Positions 11,098 through 22,137 of a stretch of DNA of 64,000 nucleotides are shown here, one piece after another. Numbering within the stretch: position 1 is the stretch's first letter; each line of letters opens with the position of its first letter. A program made the position numbers and the translations under genes. Below the pieces are notes generated by a model. It worked only from the letters and a program-made list of their open reading frames with translations. It ran no database searches and had not been told where the DNA came from. The DNA lies in the NCBI GenBank assembly GCA_963853835.1, contig OY970824.1, forward strand, positions 2,981,001 to 3,045,000, read 5' to 3'. This DNA is from Calendula officinalis. Taxonomy: Eukaryota > Streptophyta > Magnoliopsida > Asterales > Asteraceae.

Positions 11098-12329
11098 TAT
11101 AGATATACGTTTTTTAAGTTGTTGTGGGTTTTCAGTGAATACACAGGGGTGAGGGAACAGATGATTTTAAAAAGAAAGGAATGTCAAAGATTTAAAGTAA
11201 GTTTCTTCCCAATTTGTGGATATTTTTAGACTCAATTAATAATTAAATAAAAACGTTTTAATTGTCACTTTTAATGTTTTTTACATTAAATGTTTTTAGA
11301 GTATCAACATTTTAATGCAAATTAGTCAAACTTGATTTGTCAATAACGATTTACGTTTTAAAATCATTTAAAATTTTGATTTGTTAATAAATGTGGCAAA
11401 AACGTTTTAGTCAAAGTAGTCAAACGATTTATTCAAACCTTTTAGTCGAATTGTTTTAAACGTCTAAGGAATGAAAACGTTTTAGTCAAATTAGTCAAAC
11501 TTGATTTGTCAATAAATGTGGCAAAAACGTTTTATTACATTCAATATAATATACACGTTTTTTAGTTGTATATAAATTGACGACTCAACCATTTAACCTT
11601 TGCATTCACAATACGAAACACATACCACCAACCATCACCCGTCACCGTTTTCTTCATAATTCTGCAAAACATTGTAAACAACGGTATTACTTATCACCCA
11701 CTGCTCTGTTTTTTTTTCATTCCTTAAACTTTTGATACAAATTTTATTCCTATAGTGTACAAATTCGTAAATTATAATCTTCTATGTAATGTATTCTTAA
11801 CATGTCAACAATCAGATTGCACTTTATAAGAAACATTCATGATTTCAAGGACAAAATTCACCTCAAGGTCAAGGTTTTACGAATTTGACCCCACACGAAC
11901 TTCAACAATACAAATGAGATAATATCACTTGAGATGCTGTTAATTGACGAGGAGGTATTACACTTAATCATATTCGATAAATGATCATTAGGTATAGATA
12001 TTATTTATACTAAATTAACTATTAATTAACATCATATGTATTATCCATTTTTTGTAGGGAGACAGATAGGGAGGGAATGTTTGGGGCTAGAGATAGCGAG
12101 GGAAAACTTTCTTTTCTCAAGTATTTTGTTTTTAAGTGTAACGACCGTAATTTTTACATTTTTCATTTCGTGTATTTATTCGGGATTTATGTGAATTTCG
12201 TTAATTATGTTAGTTTACATTTCGGTTTATGTTTTATCGGGCGTTTGAATGTTTGGGACTTGGTATAACCAAGTATGGGTCAAAACTTGGATGGAAACAA
12301 GTTTAAAGGCCAAGAATCTGGCTGGAACA

Positions 12330-12550
12330 GCCCTCGCAGCGCGAGGGAGGCGCGAGCGGGGCGCGAAGTTGAACAGAAGGTTTAGAGCCCGGACGCGAGA
12401 GACTCGCGCCGAGCTCGAGTCGGGGGTCGCGTCGAGTTCGCGGCGCGAACGAGGCGCGAGCGGGGCGCGAAGTATTATTTCCAGCGGCGACCAAGATGAC
12501 ATCCCGCGTCACCTTGCGGTGCGAGGCAAACGCGAGCGGGGCGCGAGGAC
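12330..12550. repeat. GC-rich repeats in the LTR 5' region
   Basis: The motif GCGCGAGCGGGGCGCGA recurs near 12350, 12453 and 12530 with GCGAGGG/CTCGC words between. This is far richer in GC than anything around it. The equivalent place in the sister LTR (about 8380-8500) holds different repeats, GTTCACGNCGTGAAC. Confidence 0.65.
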
Positions 12551-13317
12551 TGTCTGGAGTATATAAAGTTGTGTAGAAGCTAGGGCTCAAAACACCTACG
12601 AACCCTAGAGAGAGTGCAGCCGTTTTTGAGAGCATTTGGACGGTTTTTGGAGCCTTAAAGCTCAAATCTTCATGCTCTTGAAGGATTCAAGCATCAAGGG
12701 TAAGAATTCTTGCTTATTTCACTTAGTTACCTTCATTTTGAGCTTAGTATGGGTAACAATGGTGGTTTTGGGAACCCACCATATCATCTTTGAGGAAGAT
12801 GAACTTTCATGAGCGTAAAACACTCTTTGTAGACTTGTATTCAATGTGTACAAGTTGGATTTGGGAATTATTGATGAGAATCTTGAACTAGGGTTTGAGA
12901 TTCTACCAAGTTGGATGAACTTGGTGGTCATGAGTGTAGTTATGGATTGTTCATGACTAGTTATGGTTGATAATTAGATTATTTATGCATATGGTGATTA
13001 GGTCTTAAAGGCTTAAGGATTTGGTGATTTCTCCTTCACTCAAGGAGTAAGGATTTGTGTTTGCTAACACAACTTTGGATAGCATTGCTAAGGTGAGTAC
13101 ATGTGATCTTTTCTAAGTACATAGTAAACCATGTTACATAGTTTGAATTGAATTGAATTGAATTGAATAGACTTGAGTTGACTTGACTTGAATTGACTTG
13201 AGTTGAATTAACTAGAATTGTTCATTATGTGTTTAGTTACCACTAGTAGACATGAGTTGTGATATGGGGTTTTGACCCAAGTTGATGATTTGTTATGTGG
13301 TAGCTAATCAATTGGAT

Positions 13318-13512
13318 CCTAGATAACCCACACAAGTTGGGGGAGTTAGTGGCTACTACTTGGGGCGGTACCACCCTGCGCAAGAGTAGTATGTCGAGAA
13401 ATAGATAACCCAGAAAGCGGGGGAGTTTGAGATAACCCGGAAATCGGGGGAGCAAATAGATAACCCGAAAACGGGGGAGTTTACCTAGATAACCCATATC
13501 GGGGGAGTTTGT
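13318..13512 (+). repeat. Minisatellite of AGATAACCC...GGGGGAGTTT units
   Basis: Five units of roughly 30 bases (AGATAACCC, variable middle, CGGGGGAG). They occupy the same relative place in this LTR as the 164-bp repeat does in the sister LTR but are unrelated in sequence. This is not a CRISPR array: the units are LTR-internal and the spacers are only variable middles. Confidence 0.65.
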
Positions 13513-14150
13513 TTCGGGGAGGCCCGTTACGTATGTGTTGGGCTTATGGAAAGCCTTAGAGTATGATTGACTATGTGCAAATGTGAAAATTATTTAATTA
13601 TTATTTTATTGCAATTACTTCTAACCGGGTCTAAAACCCATGTTTCTCACGAGACAATTTTGTCTCACGTACTACATTTCTTTTGACTATGTACTCAGGT
13701 TCGGGAGCTAAGGATTAGGCGGCCCGTAGTTAGCATTGGAAGTGATTAGCTCGGTGTACTTATTTAATTCCCTAGACTTTAGTTTTGGTATTATTGTAAC
13801 ACCGGTTTTTGATACTTATTAATCCTTCCAAATGTTTTGGTTAAACCTTGTTTTGAATATTTATGGATTTTTGGATGATGGATTTTCTTATTTAAAAAGT
13901 TTAATTTGTTTTGAAAAATTGGTGTGTTACATTAAGCATAGTACGTGTTATTAATTAAATATATACAATTATTATTGTTATCTAAAACATTTGTCATCCT
14001 CATCAACTGTAGCGTGACGGCCGACAACCACATTCTCATCCATCTCTTTATTTATACAGTTTGTTTAAGAAAAATACTTGTAACCAAATAATATTTAACC
14101 GCCACAAAATATAGTACGCAGCCCGCCGCATCGCGCGGGTTTTAACCTAG

Positions 14151-14720
14151 TAATATAAGTATCATTGTCATAAAATTCAATTTTTTTTTTTAAAATTACT
14201 ATATTACTATTATCCTATCTTAATCTCTTAGCAAGAAACTCTTGTAAAAACATGTGTTGTTTTGGGATTACATTTATTAACTGTTTTTTAATTTTTTTTA
14301 ATTTAAATTTAAATAGAATTAGGGTAATATATTTATTTCTTAAATAAATAAACTTGATGATAATGATTAATGATAATTTAATAATTATTAGTATAGGTTT
14401 GTAACATAAAGAAGAGATTTAAAAGTTTAAAAATATATAAAGTAATTAAAATATTATAACTTTTAGAAAGATACAAATATAGTTTGAGTTTTAATTATGT
14501 TGTCGGTGACTCGGTGTCATGATTTAAAAAAAAATCAGGTTCCATTTTCCTGCTGCGATTATTCTTTTTCTTTTTTAAAATTTTTAAGAGCAAAATACAT
14601 AAACATCATACATATTCCTACAAGTTATGCAAACAACATCAAAATGCATACCTAGGCTACGATGTATTTTTAAACAACAAATAGCATAAAAAAATTAAAA
14701 AAGAGCAACACAAAACCGCC
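14151..14720. other. AT-rich spacer and BTF3 3' flank
   Basis: Very AT-rich, with no coding signal. The last ~120 bases before 14721 are the probable 3' untranslated region of the minus-strand BTF3 gene. I cannot place the poly-A site. Confidence 0.4.
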
Positions 14721-16267
14721 CTAAGATTTTTGTCCTTCCTCTGCAACAGCTTCAAAAGTTTCACCCGACACAAGTTCCGGGACATCCTCATCATCCTCTT
14801 GTGCAGTTGCATCTGCGGGCCCACCCTCACCGCCACCTGGCGCTTGCTTCTGGAACTGCTCGGCTAATTTCCTCAAATTATCCAAGTTATCAGGTCCTGT
14901 AAAACAAGATAACCAGTTATATATTTTGTTATATATTTTGTTCGTTTTTTTGTATAACCGTCTAAAAATAAAAATAAAAATATTAAATATATAGAAATTT
15001 AAGACTTACCCAGCTGGTTCAGGATACCGGGGAGGATATCTTGCAGTTCTATAACAAAATAAATAAAAAGTTAAAATTTGGGAAAATAAATTCATAGGAG
15101 AAGAAAGTTCTTGAAGATTGCAAACTACTGTTGTTAACATTAGTATAAGCTGATTCAAGATTTGAAAGAAATACATGTACTAAATACTATTAAGTATTAG
15201 AGTCGGCAATTTTGACCCATTTAGTTAAGATTGGGTCGATTCGGGTTATGTTTCATCTCTAACAAGTTAAACGGGTAAAAAAAGCTTAAAAAAGGTCAAA
15301 CGGGTCAGAAGTCACTCAAAGTGTATTTTAATGCACAAGACATCCTATATCAATTTATTAAAATAATTAGATCATGATCGAGTTGATATAGTTTTTGTAA
15401 TATTACCTGACACACCAGTGATTTAGTAAAAAAGTTTAATAAATTTCCAGAAAATAGGAGGATAACATACTCTTTGTTTGGGGAGAGCCACTAACAACCC
15501 ATGTGTTGGCAGCAATAGATGCCTGAACTGAAAAACAAACAAATAAAGAGTGTTATGTGAGTGAAAATAGTTTAACATAAGGGTATTTAGGTCATTTAGT
15601 TAGCACCTTTAGGGTTTAAGAACTGAATGACGGTTTCGTCCTTGAAAATATTAACTTCCTCAATTGCTGGAATTGCGTTTACTCCTATTCTCTTCAAAGT
15701 GCTTTGCAGCCTTTTGTCATCTGTGGTGGTTGTTTTATGTACAGCCTTCTTCTTTCTGTATGAAAATCAAAATAACAAATTATATCAAATTGAACATGTA
15801 AATGACAAACTATATAGATCCATTTTTTGCAAAGATGGTCAATTTATAGGTGTGGTGAAGAAAATGAATCAATAACCTGAATACCTGATCATATATTAGA
15901 TTATAAAGAGTGAAAAACTTTAAAACCAGTTCTTTTCATGAACTACTACTTTTCTTTTCTATTGAAATTTTGTGGACTTCCTAATAAAGAAGTAAAGAAT
16001 GTCTTTTTTTATGCACCTTTTCTCCTAATTACATATTTGCACAATGCTTTCTGGCTTTACATGTTCAAGTCATGATCTTACACTTTTTATAATACAAAAA
16101 AGAAGCGATTTAAAGTTTGACACAAATCACACAAAAACTCCTGTAAGACTTCAGAATATAAATATACATTCAAAACACACAAGCATGAAAGGAACAAACC
16201 TTCTCACACTACCCTTTCCACCAGTGCGAACAGCACCAGCCATCTTCTGCAGCTTTTCAACATTCAT
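14721..16267 (-). CDS. BTF3: BTF3 / NAC-beta, copy 1 (162 aa, 5 exons)
   Basis: Beta subunit of the nascent polypeptide-associated complex, which binds ribosomes with NAC-alpha and shields new chains; also named basic transcription factor 3. Coding exons on the minus strand: 16267-16200, 15755-15607, 15527-15471, 15048-15010, 14896-14721, all with GT-AG introns. The protein starts [20 protein letters not shown], has the basic ribosome-contact motif RRKKK (about 23-27), a NAC domain (about 35-100: [38 protein letters not shown]) and an acidic tail ([18 protein letters not shown]). The ATG follows directly on a splice acceptor; the leader exon lies near 16652-16715. Exon lengths 68/149/57/39 equal those of copy 2. 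Confidence 0.93.
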
Positions 16268-16639
16268 CTGCCAAAAACAGAATATTATCATTAATTACAA
16301 ATATCCAAAATCGAAGCTAATAATCGATTTAATTGTAAGTAAGTTCACGAAGTGAACAGTATCAACACATCGAATGATAAAAAACCACAAAACACGCTGT
16401 TCCGAAGCAAAAAAGCGGGTATAAATCAATCAAACTCAAATTTGCAGCTTATGTTAGCTCGCGATTAGCAAATCGAACCACATATATAGAGTATAATCGT
16501 TTTATAGATATAATCATTATACACAAAGTGACGAAACGTATAATCATGTATTTATATTGAAAAACAAAAAAAATGCATAAAACAGAGTGTTCAAATCTCG
16601 AATTCGTTCACGAAATAGAAGGTTAATTAAAAGAGAAAA

Positions 16640-16735
16640 TGGATTTACCTTTATGTCCGTTAGAGATAGAGAAATGAGCGATAAACCCTAGCGCGAATCT
16701 TTCGCACACACATATATAAAGCCCTATATCTGGTA
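16640..16735 (-). promoter_or_regulatory. Core promoter and leader exon of BTF3 copy 1
   Basis: On the minus strand a TTTATATATG TATA-like box (about 16713-16722) is followed by CTAGGGTTTA (a telo-box, AAACCCTAG, at 16683-16692) and then a donor G|GTAAAT near 16650 that ends the untranslated exon. A telo-box just downstream of TATA is usual for plant translation-machinery genes. This is read from sequence only. Confidence 0.5.
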
Positions 16736-17531
16736 AGAAGAGTTTCGTATTGCTACCCTGTACTACCATTGATTTGCACATTTTCTTTTAATGGAGATAC
16801 ATAACAATTATGAGAAATAATATTTATATTTATCATTTGTGCCTACCTATAGGCCTATCAATTTCTAAACTTGATATTTGTCATTCACTAATTCTCTTTC
16901 CTCATATCATCCCTTAATTTTGACATTTGTCATGATTAAATTGATAAGCACATGAGTAGGACAAAATGATAGGCACAAATACCATTACTCCACAATTATT
17001 GTTTCATATGTTGGTATAGTTTACAGCAATAGTTGTACACTGTGGTATATAAATCAAAAGTTATGATGTAGAATTTAATTCCCTAATAATATGACTTAGT
17101 ACATCAGAATTGTTTATGAAATAAAATGTGATTTTTATAAACAATTTTTATTCATACATTTGATCTCAAATGACAATATGCTCTTTATATTTTTTTTTAT
17201 CACATTTTACATTTTACCGGTTCCAATAAAAATGTGATTATCATTTGAAATAAAATTGTTCTATATAAATAGAAGTGTTCTATAACAATCACTCCTTATG
17301 AAATATGTCAAAAGTTTAAAGCTAATACCATATCTTTCCCTTTTGAAATTTAAAGATATGACCACAATGATGTGAGATAATAAACAGAACTAAAATTACA
17401 TTTTCACAAATTTAAGGGGAACTTAAGAAACAATCATAAATACAATTGCTTAAATTCTCTTGTTGTGAATACTAAGGTAAAGCTTAATTCTTTTATAGTA
17501 AAACACATATTCTAAACTACTAATAAATCTA
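16736..17531. other. Spacer between the BTF3 promoters, with a small MITE-like inverted repeat
   Basis: AT-rich. At about 16836-16981 the ends ATTTGTGCCTAC and TAGGCACAAAT are inverted repeats, suggesting a degraded MITE of about 150 bp. No gene seen. Confidence 0.35.
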
Positions 17532-17844
17532 CTTCCTCCGATTCAAAATAAGTGATACACTTTCCTTTTTGGGGTGATTCAAAATAAGTGATACACTTTG
17601 AAAAGTTTCCTTATTTGGCATAAAAAATGGGACCCACACCCACTAACTATCTACTTTAACAAAGTGAAATTACCCCTTTACCCTTACTTTTTACTTTTAA
17701 ACATCATTAACCTTACTTTATTCAAAAGGTGTGGGATACATTCTCCACTAACCATCCAATTAATCTTATTTAACCATCATTATAATCTTTTGCCTCAAAA
17801 ACCGTGAAACCCCAAGTGTATCACTTATTTTGAATCGGAGGAAG
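17532..17844 (+). mobile_element. Stowaway MITE copy 1 (313 bp)
   Basis: Ends CTTCCTCCGATTCAAAATAA and its inverted repeat, flanked by TA on both sides (17530-31, 17845-46). The left end holds a second, internal copy of the terminal motif (GATTCAAAATAAGTGATACAC). Same family as the copies at 48287 and 50991, with GATTC in place of GTATC. Confidence 0.85.
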
Positions 17845-17981
17845 TATATCTAATTATTTACAATGAAATTCGAACTACTAATAAATCTATATCTAATTAT
17901 TTACAATGAAATTCGAACCTATGACTCGAGAATATTTTTTAACTATAGGAAAAATAATATATATGCATAAAATTTTGGCTA

Positions 17982-17997
17982 TTGGGCTAAAGCCCAA
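17982..17997. promoter_or_regulatory. Inverted pair of site II motifs (TGGGCT)
   Basis: TTGGGCTAAAGCCCAA: two TGGGCY elements head to head, about 100 bases before the TATA box of BTF3 copy 2. Site II elements (TCP-factor targets) together with telo-boxes typify plant ribosomal-protein and translation-factor promoters. A further GGCCC word lies at about 18032. Confidence 0.55.
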
Positions 17998-18089
17998 ACT
18001 TCAGATTATTAACCAATTAACACGAATCTAATTGGCCCTATCCAAAAAAAAGTCATAAGCAACCCATCAATGTGTAAAGTTTTTCTTTG

Positions 18090-18190
18090 TATATAAAGTC
18101 AAACGACTAATTCTAGGGTTTTATTTGTTATCTCAGTAGTCAGTACTCCCTACCTCACTCTCCGGCTACCATTCGTCCAATTGAAACAAG
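18090..18190 (+). promoter_or_regulatory. TATA box, telo-box and leader exon of BTF3 copy 2
   Basis: TATATAAAG at about 18090, then CTAGGGTTTT (telo-box) near 18113, then an untranslated exon ending ...AAACAAG|GTAAAA at 18190. The leader intron ends AACAG at 18529, directly before the ATG. Copy 1 has the same arrangement of leader intron and ATG at the acceptor. Confidence 0.55.
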
Positions 18191-18529
18191 GTAAAACCAT
18201 TTCTTCTTCAATCAACATTTGGTTTGAACGACAGTCAATTTCATTTTTTTGATTCGAGTAGAATAAGTCTTTGTTTTCTAGCAATTTTTCATATGCATAA
18301 CGATTTTAGCAAATTAACGATTCGGATATTGTAGTTTGAGATATTAATCGATTGCTATGAGCTGCGATATTGAAGATTTTGAATTGCTACAGTGCTATTT
18401 GCATAGTAATAACTGTGACTGTGATTGTAATGGAGTTTGTTTGAACGCTTTAGGGTTTTACTTATATGCTTACTGCTTACATCATAGTGTTTGTGTTTTT
18501 TCGTGAAGTTTTTATGATTAATGTAACAG

Positions 18530-19638
18530 ATGAATGTGGAAAAGCTACAGAAGATGGCAGGTGCTGTTCGCACTGGTGGGAAGGGTAGCGTGAGGAGGTT
18601 TGTTTCTCAAAAGAGTTATTTTCACAGTCTAAAAGCAATTTAGGGATTAATTTTTGAGAATATAAAAACTCATTAGTTTCAACCATGACATTTAATTAGA
18701 TTACATTTTGCACATAGATTAAATGTTTTATTTCATAATAATCATTATCCATGGCCCAAAAGAGCCTGCTGTACAATATTGAAGTATTTTAAATACAATT
18801 AATCTAACTTCCACAATAGTTTAAATTGATGAAAATTGTGGCTTTGCAGAAAGAAGAAGGCCGTACACAAAACAACCACCACAGATGACAAAAGGCTGCA
18901 AAGCACTTTGAAGAGAATAGGAGTAAACACAATACCAGCAATTGAGGAAGTTAACATATTTAAGGATGAAACCGTCATCCAGTTTTCTAACCCCAAAGGT
19001 GCCAAATTTTTGAATTTAATGATTTTATAATTTTAATTTATTATTTTGTTACAATTATATTATAAGCATGCTAACCTTTTGTATATGTCTTTCAGTCCAA
19101 GCCTCTATTGGTGCCAACACTTGGGTTGTTAGTGGTAATCCACAAACAAAGAGTACGTTACCTATTCAGTTATTTCTGAAAGTTATTTCCTATATATAAA
19201 TATATTTTTGTGTAAAAAAACATTTTTTATTCAAGAAGACAGTTACTTGACTTATTTTTGAATTCTTGTATTTAATAATTTTCAGATGTATGACTTTATT
19301 TTCTATTATGATTTGTTTCAGAATTGCAAGATATTCTTCCAGGCATTTTTGACCAGCTGGGTATGTCTAAATTACCAATTTTGACCTGTTACTCATGTTG
19401 CAAACCATAGGTTTTATCTTCAATTCAGGAATTTAAAAAATCTGTCATTTATAATGAGTTGTGTTCTACAGGGCCGGATAACTTGGAAAACTTGAAAAAG
19501 TTAGCAGAGCAGTTCCAAAAACAGGCGCCAGGTGGCGATGCTGTTGCCACATCAGCACAAGAAGATGATGATGATGTTCCTGAACTTGTGGAAGGTGAGA
19601 CTTTTGAAGCTGCTGCTGAGGAAGAAAAAAAAGCTTAA
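18530..19638 (+). CDS. BTF3: BTF3 / NAC-beta, copy 2 (159 aa, 5 exons)
   Basis: Paralogue of the gene at 14721, transcribed away from it. Exons 18530-18597, 18850-18998, 19096-19152, 19322-19360, 19472-19638; all introns GT-AG and at the same codon positions as copy 1. The protein has the RRKKK ribosome-binding motif, the NAC domain ([47 protein letters not shown]) and an acidic tail ([18 protein letters not shown]) ending EEEKKA. The tail is three residues shorter than in copy 1 (linker GGDAVATSA instead of [12 protein letters not shown]). Both copies look intact, so the beta subunit would be made from two genes here. Confidence 0.93.
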
Positions 19639-19862
19639 GATGAAAAGATATTTAGGATTTTCATTGTGTTGCTCTTTTTTATTTGGATATACTTTTTATT
19701 GTTATTTTTGCATAACAAATATTTTTAGTTATCAATTTTGATTTTAATTGCAGCTTCTATGAATCTTTCTTTTCTCATCATCTTTTCATATTTTTTTTAT
19801 GTTAATTAACGCTTTAACAAATAACAATAAGACAAAATGTGAGGAATGATGGTTATTTCATA

Positions 19863-20008
19863 ATAAACTTGAGGAAATTAGCAGAGCAGTTGCAGAAGCA
19901 GGTGCCAGGTGGCGTTGAAGGTGCTACTGCCACATCAGCACAAGAGGATGATGATGATGTCACACAACTTGTAGAAAATGAAAACTTTAGAAGCTGCTGC
20001 ATAGGATA
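19863..20008 (+). pseudogene. Partial copy of the BTF3 last exon
   Basis: Encodes [16 protein letters not shown]...[17 protein letters not shown], matching the last exon of the two BTF3 genes, then loses the frame where the parents read ETFEAAAEE (here the residues become NFRSCC). It has no upstream exons and starts inside the exon, without a splice acceptor. It lies only 225 bases after the stop of copy 2, so a tandem partial duplication followed by decay is likely. The protein-level match is close, with the frame broken near 19990. Confidence 0.8.
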
Positions 20009-22119
20009 TCACGTACATTTCAGTTCTTGCAATTATACGCAATACCAAATTTTCCATCCATTATAATTGTAAAATGTACTGTATTTAATTTCCCAAAGGA
20101 CCATTGGAAATACTTGATTCATAATATTTTACTACTATTTATATCTGTAGAAAATTTCTAATTATAGAAGGAGAAAATTGATAGATATGCACTTTAGTGT
20201 AAAACTCATAATGACGTGGAATAATATCTTCTCTTTAAAAATATAGAATATATACTTTCCATTAAGGGTAAAAAATGTACAATAATTCACTCAAGGTAAG
20301 ACCAAAGGAGAAAAATAAAACAACCACCTAGAAAGAGGGCTAACTATGACGTATGTTACTATTTGATTATTCTTTTCTTTTAACTATTTTTATCAATTAC
20401 GTATTAAGTAGAATGAAAAATAATCCCAAAGGACAAATAAAAAGCTTATACAAATATCAAAAGTTGTATATTACATTCACGATTCAATCTTGATATAGTT
20501 ATTGACTTCTTGTTATATACTACTTTTTAACGTTCAAACTTAAATAAAATTATTGGTTTTTTAAATAAAAATAAATGATTTTGATATAATATTAACTCAA
20601 TTTATATGGATGGGATGATTAGATTCCACATAACGTGTTTCAACACCTAAAGATTCTAAATGGACAGATTCCACCTAACGTGTTTCAACACCTAAAGATT
20701 CTAAATAGAAAAGAGTAACCAAATTGAATTGAAAATTAAAAAATAACCAAGCGATTTAGTATCTTGAGATTGAATAATTAATTAGTAAGTGTCTGAAATG
20801 ATTAACTAAAGGTCATGAGTTTGATTACTTCCTTTTAAAAAATATATCAGATAACAAAGATAAGTTTGAAACGTCTACAACTAGGTTACGTATAAAACAA
20901 GTAAAACTCGACTAACATGAACAATCTCATTGTAATATAATACCGTAAAAGAAAATAAATAAATATAGTTCTGTAGGAAGCAATATAATCCATTCGGTGA
21001 CGAGTGTGGTTTTATATTTTCATACGTTTTATTTTGTTGAGTTATTTAATATTATATATATTTTTATTTATGCATCCATGACAAAAGTAGGCTTGACTAG
21101 TGGTATTCTTTAAACAATATATTAATTATGTTAAATAATCAAATGCTAATTATAACGAGTGACGACAAATATGAACTCCATTAAATATTGATACATCAAC
21201 TGCTCCTATTTTTCCCTTTACAATATTGTTATCATTCGGTTTTGCGAGTCGACTAATTTCATAATGAACATACTTTACGTGTAGTTTGAAATCGGCATGA
21301 GTGAACCTCATTGATCACATGAGGATATTTTTTTCTTATAGCAGAAGTTAACCTGAACTTTATAAAAATTTCACATTATAGAGAATAAATGCAACCACTA
21401 GTCCACCTTGCTTATAGTTAACTACTCTTATTTATTGAATCTTATATAAATTAGTCTAAGTACTTTAAAATTATAATATTGTTGTTACCAGTTTTAGTTA
21501 ATTTAACTTTTTTAATAGATTATATATTTTTTTTACTATGTAATAACAACAAAATGTGTAAATATATAATAAATTATATAATATTTTAAATTAGAACCAG
21601 AAATCAGAATCAAAACCGATCCAAACCAAGGATTTTCAGATTAGAAAATCAATCAAATATCCGTAACCCAATCTAATATGACTCTAACACCCAAATATTC
21701 TTTAGAGTACAACGTGTTACATATTAAATCCATGTTAAAAGATAACTATATCTTTCTAAGTTTTAATATTTATTTTTAAAATTACCCCTCATATATAGGA
21801 TCTAAAAATACTTCAAATCAATCATAATTTTAGAAGAAGAAAAAAAGAAAAAGAAAAATACATTTAACGTAATGGTGCACAACAGGGATGGCTTCCATGG
21901 CGAATGATTGGAGCTGACAAATGAGCTTGGGTGTTGGTTTAACACTACGACACCAAGATCTCTTAATTTTTTTTGAATATAATACACATGTTTTTAAAAT
22001 CTACATCATTTTTATCTATAACAAAATTTAAACTTATAATTTGTAGGATATTTAAACACTAAATACGGTTGGAATATAAACCATTGATACACCGAGAGCT
22101 CTTTAGGTTATGGGGTATG
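20009..22119. other. Gene-free AT-rich region
   Basis: Apart from a 44-bp tandem duplication at 20621-20708 I see no gene, RNA or clear transposon end. Open frames are short and of low complexity. Confidence 0.4.
20621..20708. repeat. 44-bp tandem duplication
   Basis: Two units starting AGATTCCACMTAACGTG at 20621 and 20665, nearly identical (one substitution in the first 20 bases), each ending CTAAAGATTCTAAATRGA. Confidence 0.75.
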
Positions 22120-22137
22120 GGTACCACATGTGGTACC
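22120..22137. promoter_or_regulatory. 18-bp perfect palindrome with CACATGTG core
   Basis: GGTACCACATGTGGTACC reads the same on both strands. The CACATGTG core is an E-box (CANNTG) of the kind bound by bHLH and some NAC factors. It lies 719 bases upstream of the GLU1 start codon. A regulatory role is inferred from symmetry only. Confidence 0.4.

Larger units (their letters stand above)
12137..13931 (+). mobile_element. Solo LTR (1,795 bp, TG...CA, duplication TTAAG)
   Basis: Starts TGTAACGACC and ends GGTGTGTTACA, flanked by perfect TTAAG duplications at 12132-12136 and 13932-13936. It shares blocks with the LTR at 6719 in the opposite orientation (GTACTCAGGTTCGGGAGCTAA near 13692; ACAATTTTGTCTCACG near 13654; GTGAGTACATGTGATC near 13093). 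It has a TATATAAA box at 12560, a GC-rich repeat zone at 12320-12550, a TTGAA-type microsatellite at 13141-13210 and a minisatellite at 13318-13510. Open frames within it are non-coding repeats. Confidence 0.82.
6656..14150 (+). mobile_element. Composite Helitron interrupted by three nested elements
   Basis: The 5' terminus is A|TCTATACTACTTTATAATGG at 6656. The 3' terminus is hairpin CCCGCCGCATCGCGCGGG, spacer TTTTAAC and CTAG|T at 14147-14150: the Helitron pattern of TC start, hairpin, CTRR end and insertion between A and T. Removing the two solo LTRs with one duplication each, and the opposite Helitron at 9248-11097, leaves about 1,896 bases. That is close to the 1,850 bases of that related Helitron, which supports pairing these ends. 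It has no Rep/helicase frame, so it is non-autonomous. Confidence 0.65.

Noticed and set aside
12227..12665. Overlapping GC-rich open frames on both strands
   Set aside because: They lie in the repeated GCGCGAGCGGGGCGCGA zone of a solo LTR with exact ends. The translations are low-complexity Arg/Ala/Ser and match no family.
13318..13512. Second CRISPR-like set of short repeats
   Set aside because: Units of about 30 bases vary internally and abut each other; this is a minisatellite in an LTR of a plant nuclear genome.
9248..14150. Autonomous Helitron coding for Rep/helicase
   Set aside because: No long frame or helicase motifs are present in any of the Helitrons here; all appear non-autonomous.
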